From: Flammeovirgaceae bacterium
Lineage (GTDB): Bacteria > Bacteroidota > Bacteroidia > Cytophagales > Cyclobacteriaceae
Reading direction: 5' to 3'
Assembly: GCA_003228395.1 (NCBI GenBank)
Contig: QIDJ01000096.1
Coordinates: 1 to 7,224, forward strand
DNA length: 7,224 nucleotides
The position numbers and the translations under genes are program-made. Of the stretch, positions 1 through 6,405 are shown piece after piece. The stretch's first letter is position 1. Each line of letters opens with the position of its first letter. Under the pieces are notes generated by a model, which did no database searches, had not been told where the DNA came from, and saw nothing but the letters and a program-made list of their open reading frames with translations.

Positions 1-1
1 G

Positions 2-826
2 TACGATTTAAGTTCTAATGAAGATAAAGATGAGTTTCTTAAGGATACATCAGCTATTGCTAACAGTTTTGGCCCTAACGGATATATAGTAATAGGATTT
101 AATCCAAGAGATTATTCTTATCATGATGCGCGATTAGCTGACGCTAACTTGGATGATGAAAGTAAAATACAAGACATCGTAATAAAAAGGGTATCCTATC
201 CCTTCAAATTTGAGGTTCGCGATATTCGGTTCGAGGATCATTCACTGAGCGTTATACATTTATATCCTTCTTTTGACAAGCCTCACGTATTAAGATCATA
301 TAAAGACCGTCAGCATCAAATATTTGTTCGTTCGGGTACCACTACAAGAAATGCTTCTAAAAATGATATTGAATTAATGTTCTGGGATCGTAAAAATGTA
401 AAGCCGGAATATGAAATCTGGGCTATGATTACGAATTCAAATTTGGGTTTTGATGGCGAAAGTTTAAGATTAAGAACTTCATTATCCCTGGAAAACCTGG
501 GATTTAGGCCGGTAGATATCAGGGAAATTACAATGACACTAAATTATCCTCAGGAAGTCAAAGGAACATATGGAGTATCTTTTCCAGAAGAGGATTTGTT
601 TAGGCTTTTACGTCCGCCCTCAATTCAAATTAATCCAAACCGAATAATTTCGGTAGATGTTACGTGGACTTCTAATAGGCCGAATGATCCTAAAGTCAAA
701 AATATATTTCAAGAAATGTTTATGGCTAACCTGGATAAAATCTTAATTACACGATTTAGAATTGTTACATCATCCAAGAAGGTGATACAACCTAAAATAA
801 CAAATACATCAGGAATTAATTTCTAA
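2..826 (+). CDS. Schlafen/AlbA_2-domain protein, 5'-truncated by the window edge
   Basis: The reading frame is open from base 2 to the TAA at 824-826 (274 visible residues). The true start lies to the left. A TTG at 149 is in frame, but the domain is already under way before it, so it is not the start. Visible residues about 1-130 match the second half of a Schlafen AlbA_2 domain (PF04326): a D-x-x-A-x-A-N-S-F-G helix followed by the glycine strand GYIVIGF, and later the typical FVRSGTTTR strand near residues 108-116, followed by an N-D-I-E-L helix. In this family the domain is thought to bind nucleic acid or nucleotide; the upstream E-x-K part is missing here. Residues about 138-274 match no domain I recognise. 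They look beta-rich, with alternating hydrophobic residues (SLSLENLGF, EITMTLNY, ISVDVTW), perhaps a beta-sandwich. Sampled 60-base lines are about 32-40% GC, against 52-62% in lines sampled from the gene at 1286. Family assignment is good; biological role is unknown. Confidence -1.
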   Translation, partial: YDLSSNEDKDEFLKDTSAIANSFGPNGYIVIGFNPRDYSYHDARLADANLDDESKIQDIVIKRVSYPFKFEVRDIRFEDHSLSVIHLYPSFDKPHVLRSYKDRQHQIFVRSGTTTRNASKNDIELMFWDRKNVKPEYEIWAMITNSNLGFDGESLRLRTSLSLENLGFRPVDIREITMTLNYPQEVKGTYGVSFPEEDLFRLLRPPSIQINPNRIISVDVTWTSNRPNDPKVKNIFQEMFMANLDKILITRFRIVTSSKKVIQPKITNTSGINF

Positions 827-1036
827 GGGAATAAACAAAAATACATAGCAATGACCACATCTCTCATTAAAATAAAGTCTGGAACTTCTGTCACACCCTG
901 CAGGTTAATAGAGTGGAATAGGGTGATAAACCTGAGCAAACCATAGATCAGGATTTGAAATTCATATAATCCCATCGGCAGAAAATATTGAATCGGGCAT
1001 TTGAATGACGGTTGATATGATGACTACAAAAATAAT

Positions 1037-1058
1037 ATTCTAACCCTTTGGTTAGTAT
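1037..1058. repeat. Small inverted repeat (CTAACC / GGTTAG)
   Basis: CTAACC at 1040-1045 pairs perfectly with GGTTAG at 1050-1055 across a CTTT loop. Extending outward to 1037 and 1058 gives 9 pairs with one mismatch. There is no T-tract after it, so it is not a standard intrinsic terminator for the AlbA_2 gene. It could be an operator or a chance structure. Confidence -1.
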
Positions 1059-1091
1059 CTATCCTATTAGTTTATGGCTAATTCGGTTCGA

Positions 1092-1151
1092 TTTGTGCCA
1101 GTGATTTTAGGGATTACCCGAAACCACTGGCACAAGCATCCGCTTGTGCCA
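1092..1151 (-). repeat. REP-like hairpin (copy A) with a half copy facing it
   Basis: TGGCACAAGC at 1128-1137 and GCTTGTGCCA at 1142-1151 form a perfect 10-bp stem around the loop ATCC. On the minus strand the loop reads GGAT and the 3' arm is followed by AGTGG. In addition, TTGTGCCAGTG at 1093-1103 is an exact inverted copy of CACTGGCACAA at 1125-1135, making an alternative 11-bp stem with a 21-base loop. The left piece looks like the 3' half of the same element in opposite orientation, as in paired REP (BIME-like) arrangements. The two stems share the middle strand, so they cannot form together. Confidence -1.
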
Positions 1152-1180
1152 AATCTGAAGTTAATATTACGCTTCATTCA

Positions 1181-1205
1181 GGTCGTAGCGGACGCTACGA
1201 CCAGT
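1181..1205 (+). repeat. REP-like hairpin (copy B)
   Basis: GGTCGTAGC at 1181-1189 pairs perfectly over 9 bp with GCTACGACC at 1194-1202 around a GGAC loop, followed directly by AGT at 1203-1205. It shares the core AGCGGAYGCT, the stem length and the 3' AGT with copies A and C, but the outer stem bases differ and are compensated. This suggests one structured repeat family and not a simple sequence duplicate. There is no T-run after it, so it is not an intrinsic terminator. Confidence -1.
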
Positions 1206-1285
1206 AACAGTAACCAAATTCAAATTTCTGCATATCACTACCAAGGAGTTATGTAATTTAGCATTTCCCAAATCAACCGTTATTG

Positions 1286-2923
1286 ATGAGTTCAAAAGAC
1301 AATCAAAAATTTAAAATTCTTCGAATCGCACTGATTTATTTCGTACTGGCCTGGGGAGTAGTACAACTCATTTCCTGGTCAACATTTTTATTAGAAATAT
1401 CTCCCTGGGTAATAAAATGGGTTGAAGTAAGCGCATATACGGTTTTCCCTGTCATTTTCCTCCTCCTTTGGCTTGCAAACAGGCAGAAAAAGCAACATCC
1501 CGGGAAACAGACGGTTGACTCAATTACCGACCGGCCTCAGCCCCGCTTTCCCGGTCAAAAGAAATCGCTGGCCATCCTGCCATTTGCTAAGACGGCTGGT
1601 AAAGACCTTACTTATTATGCCGCCGGTCTGGCTGAGGATCTAATTTTTGCCTTTTCATCAGTGCCCGGATTGACGGTTGTTTCGCGAAATTCAACAACCG
1701 GTTTCAGGAAAGTGACCGACCTCCACGAGATCATCCAGCGGGTATCGCTCAAAAATGTATTGGAAGGAGAAGTTTTAGAATATGGTGAGCGCCCTCATAC
1801 CAGGGTAAGCCTCAAAGACGTCGTGAATAACGAAGTACACTGGACAAAACATTTCGACAGTGGTACGCTAACGGTCTTTGATATTCAGCAAGTGGTCTTC
1901 AACAATGTATTGGAATTCCTGGAAATTCCCCAGCCGCCAACAAATCCATTTAAACATCAAACAAAAGTATTTAAGGCTTACGATACTTTTTTGAAGGCAA
2001 GATTTAATTTCAATAAAAGAGAAGAAGGGCTGCCCAGGGCCAAAGAATTGTTTGAAGAAGCCATTGCATCAGATAAAGCATATGCGCCTGCTTATGCCGG
2101 TTTGGCAAATACCTATAATTTACTTGGCTTCTACGAGCTGTATGCTCCAAAAAAAGTGTTCCCGGAAGCTAAAAAATATGCCACGGAGGCGCTGAAACTC
2201 AATGAGGACCTTGCCGAAGCCCATACGGCTTTGGCCTACACACAAACTATTTTTGACTGGGACTGGCAGTCGGCAGAAAAATCATTTAAAAGCGCCCTTC
2301 ACCTTAATCCGGGTTATGCTACGGCGAATCACTGGTATGCGGAATACCTGATGGCTGCCGGGCGCCTGGATGAGGCTATTATACAGTCCAGACAGGCACA
2401 AAAACATGATCCGCTCGATTTGATCATCAGTACCCTGCTGGGGATGTCCTATTATTTTTCCCGGAAATTTGATGAATCTATCGCAGAAGGACAAAAAACG
2501 CTCAACATGGCGCCGGACTACCTGCCTGTTTATCTGTGGCTGGGTATGGCCTATGAACAATCCGGTCAATACATGAAATCCATTGATATCCTGGTCAAGG
2601 GTAAAAACCTGACCTCCGGCACCGATACTAAAATAAGTGCACTTCTGGCCCATGTGTATGCCAGAGCCGGCCGGACAGAGCTGGCTGTCAGCGAACTCGA
2701 TGAGCTCAACATCAGGGCAAAGCGACAATATGTTTCGGCTTTTAATGTCGCCAGGATCAACCTTGGGCTGGGGAACAAGGAGGAAGCCCTAACCTGGCTG
2801 GAAAAAGGTTATGAGGAAAGGGCCACCTGGCTAACCTGGATAAACGTGGACCCTTCTTTTGACGATCTGAGAACAGAACCCCGGTTTCAATCGATTATAA
2901 ACAGAATGAATTTTCCACAATAG
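1286..2923 (+). CDS. Membrane-anchored TolB-like / TPR-repeat protein
   Basis: 545 residues from the ATG at 1286; a TTG directly before it (1283) is a less likely start. Two predicted TM helices come first (about residues 12-33 and 48-65). They belong to the ILRxAxxYxxxAWxxxQ type of N-terminal region often found in TPR proteins related to adenylate-cyclase or CadC-like regulators. Residues about 93-205 form a TolB-like domain: the start SLAILPF, then YYAAGLAEDL, GLTVVSRNST, VLEGEVLEYGE, and a final FDIQQVV. Residues about 228-535 carry TPR repeats; clear units include AYAPAYAGLANTYNLLG, AEAHTALAYTQTIFDW and LPVYLWLGMAYEQSGQY. The ending LRTEPRFQSIINRM is typical of this group. Known relatives often carry a winged-helix, cyclase or kinase output domain in front; here it is replaced by the membrane region, so this is probably a protein-protein scaffold at the inner membrane. 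The SD-like AAGGAG at 1243-1248 is too far upstream to serve this start. Partners are unknown. Confidence -1.
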   Translation: MSSKDNQKFKILRIALIYFVLAWGVVQLISWSTFLLEISPWVIKWVEVSAYTVFPVIFLLLWLANRQKKQHPGKQTVDSITDRPQPRFPGQKKSLAILPFAKTAGKDLTYYAAGLAEDLIFAFSSVPGLTVVSRNSTTGFRKVTDLHEIIQRVSLKNVLEGEVLEYGERPHTRVSLKDVVNNEVHWTKHFDSGTLTVFDIQQVVFNNVLEFLEIPQPPTNPFKHQTKVFKAYDTFLKARFNFNKREEGLPRAKELFEEAIASDKAYAPAYAGLANTYNLLGFYELYAPKKVFPEAKKYATEALKLNEDLAEAHTALAYTQTIFDWDWQSAEKSFKSALHLNPGYATANHWYAEYLMAAGRLDEAIIQSRQAQKHDPLDLIISTLLGMSYYFSRKFDESIAEGQKTLNMAPDYLPVYLWLGMAYEQSGQYMKSIDILVKGKNLTSGTDTKISALLAHVYARAGRTELAVSELDELNIRAKRQYVSAFNVARINLGLGNKEEALTWLEKGYEERATWLTWINVDPSFDDLRTEPRFQSIINRMNFPQ

Positions 2924-3001
2924 TTGTTTCCGGTGAGGTGGTCATCTTTTTGTCTTTTCTTTCAAAACGGAGCTTAATCCGGGTTGCAAACAAGATTGGA
3001 A

Positions 3002-5041
3002 TTATTCCTTTTTCAACTCCAGGTCACTGATATAAATATTCCGGTCTTCTCCTGTTTCCTTGTCATTGAAATCGTTCATCATCTGAAGCGATACGGTGAT
3101 GTGCGCGTCTTCAGCAATCGCAATCCGGATCTCTTTGTGCAAAAACTCCTCATGGTCCACGGCGCCTGAAAAGATCACCTCGTCGTTTACATACACGTTG
3201 ATCTCCGGGTACACCTGCAGGGCAGGCGTTCCATGATAGTTGAAACTAAGGGTGTATAGTCCCTCTTCAACCATTCCTGAGTAAATAATAATCCGTGCAT
3301 CCCCATACACCAATAAATAATTTCGCTGCGCCAGTGGTACGGTAAATGTTTCCATTAACGGAGGAGGAAAACCGGCTCCCGTGAGAATATTGACTTCCGG
3401 GTTTACGATCGGCTCTTCCCAACCCAGTTGATCATGATAATATTTAAGATCGTTTCCTTCGATGGAATGAATTAACCGCTCTGAAATTATTGTGTCAATC
3501 CGGGCCTTCAGTGATGCGGATACGGTATCCAGTTCCCCGGGACGGTAGTCGTAGGATGGGACGAGAAGATGTGTGAATCCGGCAGTGGCTATATCCAGCT
3601 CCGAAATGTTGAAGTAACCATAGGGCAGTTTTGCTGTTCGCAGATCCTCCGGGCTTACCCGCAAGCCTTTCTCTATTCCCAAAAAAATCGAATCGGGGTT
3701 AACTGTTGTTTTCAAAAACTGAAATGCCTGTGTGCGGGTTTCGGAAGACCTGTGAATCGTTAAACTGAGCTTATATATCCCCTTTATTTTGGGAAACAAA
3801 CTATAAAAAACAAGTGCGATCGTTCCCGGCAAAATCCATTGTTGCCATTTATTGCGTTGTTTTGATCTTCCGGCAAAGATTTTTCCAAACCAAACAATCG
3901 TTTCCGAAGCCAGCAAGGCCAGGATGGGATAGAACATCAGGAAATTCCGGTGATAGGCTACCCGGTATTGCATGGTAACATAAAGCAGATACACGACCGG
4001 GAAAAATGTTAAAATGAAAATGTCGGAGGAATAATTCTTCGCATCGGCATCTCTTCTTTTGGCGAACATATAAAAACCCAAAAGTAAGCCAATAAGCGCC
4101 AGGGTGAAATATGGAATCCCCAAATTCGTAATAAACTCCCCCACCTGATAGGTCAGATGATCCCAACCAGGTTCTTTGCTGAAATTACCTGCACCTGTCT
4201 TATATATCTCTCCTAACCAAATTATCCGTTCAATAAGCGCTTTTGGAAATATATATATCAGCGGATTAAACAAAACGAATACTCCTAATGGAATTAAACT
4301 CCACAATAAAAGCCGTTTAATTTGCCTGGCTTTATGTTTCCAGTCGAAAAGATCCATATTCATAACAAAGGAGGAGGCGGGAATTAAAAACGCCAGCGCC
4401 CCGGTGTACTTGGTGGCCATGGCCAGACCCACACAAACCAGGCTGTATTTTAAGTCCGGAAATTTTTTGGTATGATTAAACCGGACAGCAAAATACATGG
4501 TTCCGATAACCCAGGTGCTTACGGGTATATCCGTCTTTACAAGGTATGACGAGTAGTAATATATATTGATCGACGCTAAAATGATCACGGCTATCAATCC
4601 TGTGGCAATACCACCCCGCAGACGACCCAATAAATATAGAAATACATATCCCAGCACATAGATTGCAGAAGCAAATACCCGGTTCCAGTAATAAAATCCC
4701 GAATGCGACAGGGTGTGCTGCAGCCCGTCCAGGTCCGTCTTGATGTCATGGATATTATAAACCTCAAAATGTGGTACCAGTTTCAAATATTGGAAATAGA
4801 AGAAATCTATGAGCATGGAAGCATCGCGCATGAAGCCTCCGTAAGCCGTTTCCGCACCATCCGGAGTAATGCGTGGTATAATGATGCCATTCAGGGCTCC
4901 CGTTGCCAGCAGTGGTTCATCCCAAAAGTGCATATACGGGAGACCATCATTGACAGACAGGATTGGTGGAATTCCGGCAAAAAGAACGATCAGAAAAACC
5001 AGCAGGAATAACTTTATCTTATTGTGGGTATTTCTTTTCAC
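3002..5041 (-). CDS. GT-C integral-membrane glycosyltransferase with C-terminal carbohydrate-binding-like domain
   Basis: 679 residues. It starts with GTG (CAC at 5039-5041); an in-frame stop lies a few codons upstream, and the next Met (37) would lose the first TM helix. The N-terminal helix (about 9-29) leads into a periplasmic loop with the acidic pair D41-E42 (MHFWDEP), where PMT/ArnT-type (GT39/GT83-like) enzymes hold their catalytic acid. Other family marks are KTDIP (169-173), ATKYTGALAFLIPA (209-222) and YHRNFLMFYP (363-372), the counterpart of the H-x-R-Y-L-x-P segment. Many further TM helices run to about 415. Such enzymes move a sugar from a polyprenyl-phosphate donor to protein, lipid or glycan; donor and acceptor cannot be read here. 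Residues about 430-545 form a soluble periplasmic domain. Residues about 565-679 are beta-rich and end in NDFNDKETGEDRNIYISDLEL, like the calcium-binding end of CBM36/CBM60-type modules. It is convergent with the TPR gene (78-base gap) and downstream of the DUF1080 gene on the same strand after 310 bases. Confidence -1.
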   Translation of the reverse strand: MKRNTHNKIKLFLLVFLIVLFAGIPPILSVNDGLPYMHFWDEPLLATGALNGIIIPRITPDGAETAYGGFMRDASMLIDFFYFQYLKLVPHFEVYNIHDIKTDLDGLQHTLSHSGFYYWNRVFASAIYVLGYVFLYLLGRLRGGIATGLIAVIILASINIYYYSSYLVKTDIPVSTWVIGTMYFAVRFNHTKKFPDLKYSLVCVGLAMATKYTGALAFLIPASSFVMNMDLFDWKHKARQIKRLLLWSLIPLGVFVLFNPLIYIFPKALIERIIWLGEIYKTGAGNFSKEPGWDHLTYQVGEFITNLGIPYFTLALIGLLLGFYMFAKRRDADAKNYSSDIFILTFFPVVYLLYVTMQYRVAYHRNFLMFYPILALLASETIVWFGKIFAGRSKQRNKWQQWILPGTIALVFYSLFPKIKGIYKLSLTIHRSSETRTQAFQFLKTTVNPDSIFLGIEKGLRVSPEDLRTAKLPYGYFNISELDIATAGFTHLLVPSYDYRPGELDTVSASLKARIDTIISERLIHSIEGNDLKYYHDQLGWEEPIVNPEVNILTGAGFPPPLMETFTVPLAQRNYLLVYGDARIIIYSGMVEEGLYTLSFNYHGTPALQVYPEINVYVNDEVIFSGAVDHEEFLHKEIRIAIAEDAHITVSLQMMNDFNDKETGEDRNIYISDLELKKE

Positions 5042-5351
5042 GGGCTTAACTCTTTGGTATCAGAAGTATGTTTTAAAGATGTGCCTGCATGTGAATATTC
5101 GTTTTCTCTGACATCGAATGATAAAGGTTTCCAATATACAATAATCACTTTTCTGACGCCAGATGGTTGCAAATATTTGTTTACATTAAAACGATTAACA
5201 ATGGCATCTATTCATAAAATATTGTAAAAAGTTTAAATTCTTACGGATGCCAAAATACGAAACCAGTAAACAGGAACGGGGTAAGAACATGAATTATACT
5301 GGATAGTTCAAGCGGATGCTTGAAACAGTGGGAGTATGGTATTGCAATATG
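5042..5351. other. 310-base intergenic region upstream of the glycosyltransferase
   Basis: No gene is visible; short plus-strand frames here overlap the start of the glycosyltransferase gene or are too short and show no family resemblance. The region separates two minus-strand genes and must hold the leader of the glycosyltransferase gene. It contains a perfect 10-base palindrome, CAAATATTTG at 5170-5179, which is AT-rich and may be chance, and REP-like hairpin copy C near its right end. No convincing TAnnTTTG promoter was found on the minus strand. Confidence -1.
5305..5330 (+). repeat. REP-like hairpin (copy C)
   Basis: TTCAAGC at 5307-5313 pairs with GCTTGAA at 5318-5324 around a GGAT loop (7 bp). 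Two further positions on each side are mismatched, and AGTG follows at exactly the spacing seen in copies A and B. Compared with copy A on its minus strand, CAAGCGGATGCTTG is identical, the next three bases differ, and CAGTGG is again identical. It lies in the gap about 20 bases past the stop of the DUF1080 gene, where REP elements are commonly found. Confidence -1.
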
Positions 5352-6260
5352 TTAAAGCAGATCCCCCGGTATTTCCGTAATGGACACAATCTGAATATTC
5401 CTGTAAAATATTTCAGCCCCTTCCGATTGCAACTGGATCTTGCCCCTGGTTAACGGCATTTCAACGCCATCCTGCAGATACCTGCTGTTATAAGCCCGCA
5501 CATTTACCTGCCCGTTTACTACGTGGATGCTGGTACCGTTAAAAGTATAAATCTCCATCGTATTCCACTCCCCGTTTGGCTTTTCATAATCCGCTTCTTT
5601 GTTACAATAGGAACGCTCAGGTTGAAAGGTTAACCTTTCCGCATCCGGATTATAATAATACCGGCCATCTTCTTCATTTTTCACAGCCGGAATATCCACA
5701 TATACGGTATCCACGCTTATATAATCCCCGCAATCGGTTTCCTGCACCTGGCACTCGAGCGATTTCATCCAAACCCCGCCCCAGGCGCCCTCAGGACCAA
5801 TGGAGTGATACAGGATGCCGCTGTCCCGCTTTTTATCTTCCCGGGGCGGATATTTTTTGTCACCCCATTTGAACTCCACCTTTAAATGATAGTTTTCAAA
5901 TTCTTTTTCGGTCACCAATATGCCGAATACCTCCCCGGAAATGCGGATGACATTTTCCCCGTCTTCTTCAACCACGGTAAAAACATCGAGCGGATCATTA
6001 TTGATACCAATCGGATCAATGTAGTTGCCTTCTTCATCCCTGGCCATACCGGCCACTTCGGAGGCCGGTTCCGGTTGCCGCTGATACGTGTACCACCCGG
6101 TCAGGTCGGTCCCGTTGAACAACGATTCCCATCCGGTTTCCGGTTGTGATCCGGACTCACCTGCTTCTGTACTTTTCTTCGTACCTTCGTTTTTACAGGA
6201 AATGGTGGTCAATGACACGATAATTATCAAGCAGAGTAAATTTATGAAATGAATTTTCAT
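5352..6260 (-). CDS. DUF1080 (3-keto-disaccharide hydrolase family) lipoprotein
   Basis: 302 residues from the ATG at 6258-6260. The N-terminus is a lipoprotein signal: MK, a hydrophobic stretch, then TISC with Cys22 as the likely lipidated residue, followed by a Ser/Glu-rich linker to about residue 41. The lipobox has Thr at -3, somewhat weak but usual in Bacteroidota. Residues about 43-294 are a DUF1080 domain (PF06439, concanavalin-like jelly roll). It opens with GWESLFNGTDLTGW; later come ENYHLKVEFKWG, RDSGILYHS, LECQVQE, NGEWNTMEIY and the closing KIQLQSEGAEIFYRNIQI. Characterised members act on 3-keto sugars, cleaving 3-keto-glycosides; whether this one is active, and on what, cannot be told. 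It has Cys at 170, 177 and 219. The likely location is the periplasm or outer membrane. It is transcribed divergently from the DUF2490 gene (145-base gap). Family assignment is strong; exact activity is inferred. Confidence -1.
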   Translation of the reverse strand: MKIHFINLLCLIIIVSLTTISCKNEGTKKSTEAGESGSQPETGWESLFNGTDLTGWYTYQRQPEPASEVAGMARDEEGNYIDPIGINNDPLDVFTVVEEDGENVIRISGEVFGILVTEKEFENYHLKVEFKWGDKKYPPREDKKRDSGILYHSIGPEGAWGGVWMKSLECQVQETDCGDYISVDTVYVDIPAVKNEEDGRYYYNPDAERLTFQPERSYCNKEADYEKPNGEWNTMEIYTFNGTSIHVVNGQVNVRAYNSRYLQDGVEMPLTRGKIQLQSEGAEIFYRNIQIVSITEIPGDLL

Positions 6261-6405
6261 GATGTGGTTTTATTTGTGAACGATAAAGCGCAACTATTAA
6301 CTTTCATACGTGCTACGTCCAAATTACTCCGGTTCGGCTTAAAAAGGAATTATTAATAGAGATATAATATAATTATCCTGATATCTTTAAACAGTAAAGC
6401 CTTTT
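6261..6405. promoter_or_regulatory. Divergent intergenic region, probable promoters of the DUF1080 and DUF2490 genes
   Basis: This 145-base AT-rich gap separates two genes transcribed away from each other, so both promoters should lie here. For the plus-strand gene, TATCTTTA at 6382-6389 matches five of six fixed bases of the Bacteroidota -7 box TAnnTTTG, but no TTG is seen at the -33 position. TATAAT at 6363-6368 is a sigma70-like match of doubtful meaning in this phylum. No clear operator is visible. The exact promoter positions are uncertain. Confidence -1.

Larger units (their letters stand above)
827..1285. other. 459-base intergenic region with inverted repeats and no convincing gene
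   Basis: No convincing gene lies here. The first 200 bases are AT-rich and unremarkable, except for a 50-codon minus-strand frame (823-975) that I cannot assign. A small inverted repeat lies at 1037-1058, and a cluster of REP-like hairpins fills 1092-1205. The last 80 bases must hold the promoter and leader of the TolB/TPR gene. TAATTTAG at 1254-1261 matches five of the six fixed bases of the Bacteroidota -7 consensus TAnnTTTG, but I see no good TTG at -33, so I do not call a promoter. The 60-codon plus-strand frame at 1074-1256 runs straight through the palindromes and resembles no protein. Confidence -1.

Noticed and set aside
1092..1205. CRISPR array or intrinsic terminators
   Set aside because: The repeats are inverted, not regularly spaced direct repeats with spacers, and no T-tract follows any hairpin.
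1074..1256. 60-codon plus-strand frame between the first two genes
   Set aside because: It runs through the hairpin cluster, and its peptide simply reflects the palindromes (repeated His/Lys/Leu-Val-Pro pieces). It resembles no family.
2282..2778. Two minus-strand frames opposite the TolB/TPR gene
   Set aside because: They lie wholly inside the TPR-coding region, whose plus-strand translation is clearly real; the minus peptides show no domain.
2998..3013. GGAAT-T-ATTCC followed by TTTTT at the end of the glycosyltransferase gene, as a terminator
   Set aside because: The stem is only 5 AT-rich pairs with a one-base loop, which cannot fold well, and it overlaps the coding end. The T-run is on the strand opposite to the glycosyltransferase transcript.
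3849..5227. Several frames overlapping the glycosyltransferase gene and its upstream gap
   Set aside because: The minus-strand glycosyltransferase reading frame is continuous with family motifs throughout; the others are shadows with low-complexity or unlikely composition.
5576..6149. Plus-strand frames inside the DUF1080 gene
   Set aside because: They are antisense to a well-supported DUF1080 domain and show no resemblance to a protein family.
6307..6326. ACGTGCTACGTCC in the divergent gap as a fourth member of the hairpin family
   Set aside because: It shares only GCTACG with copy B, has no complementary left arm and lacks the GGAY loop.
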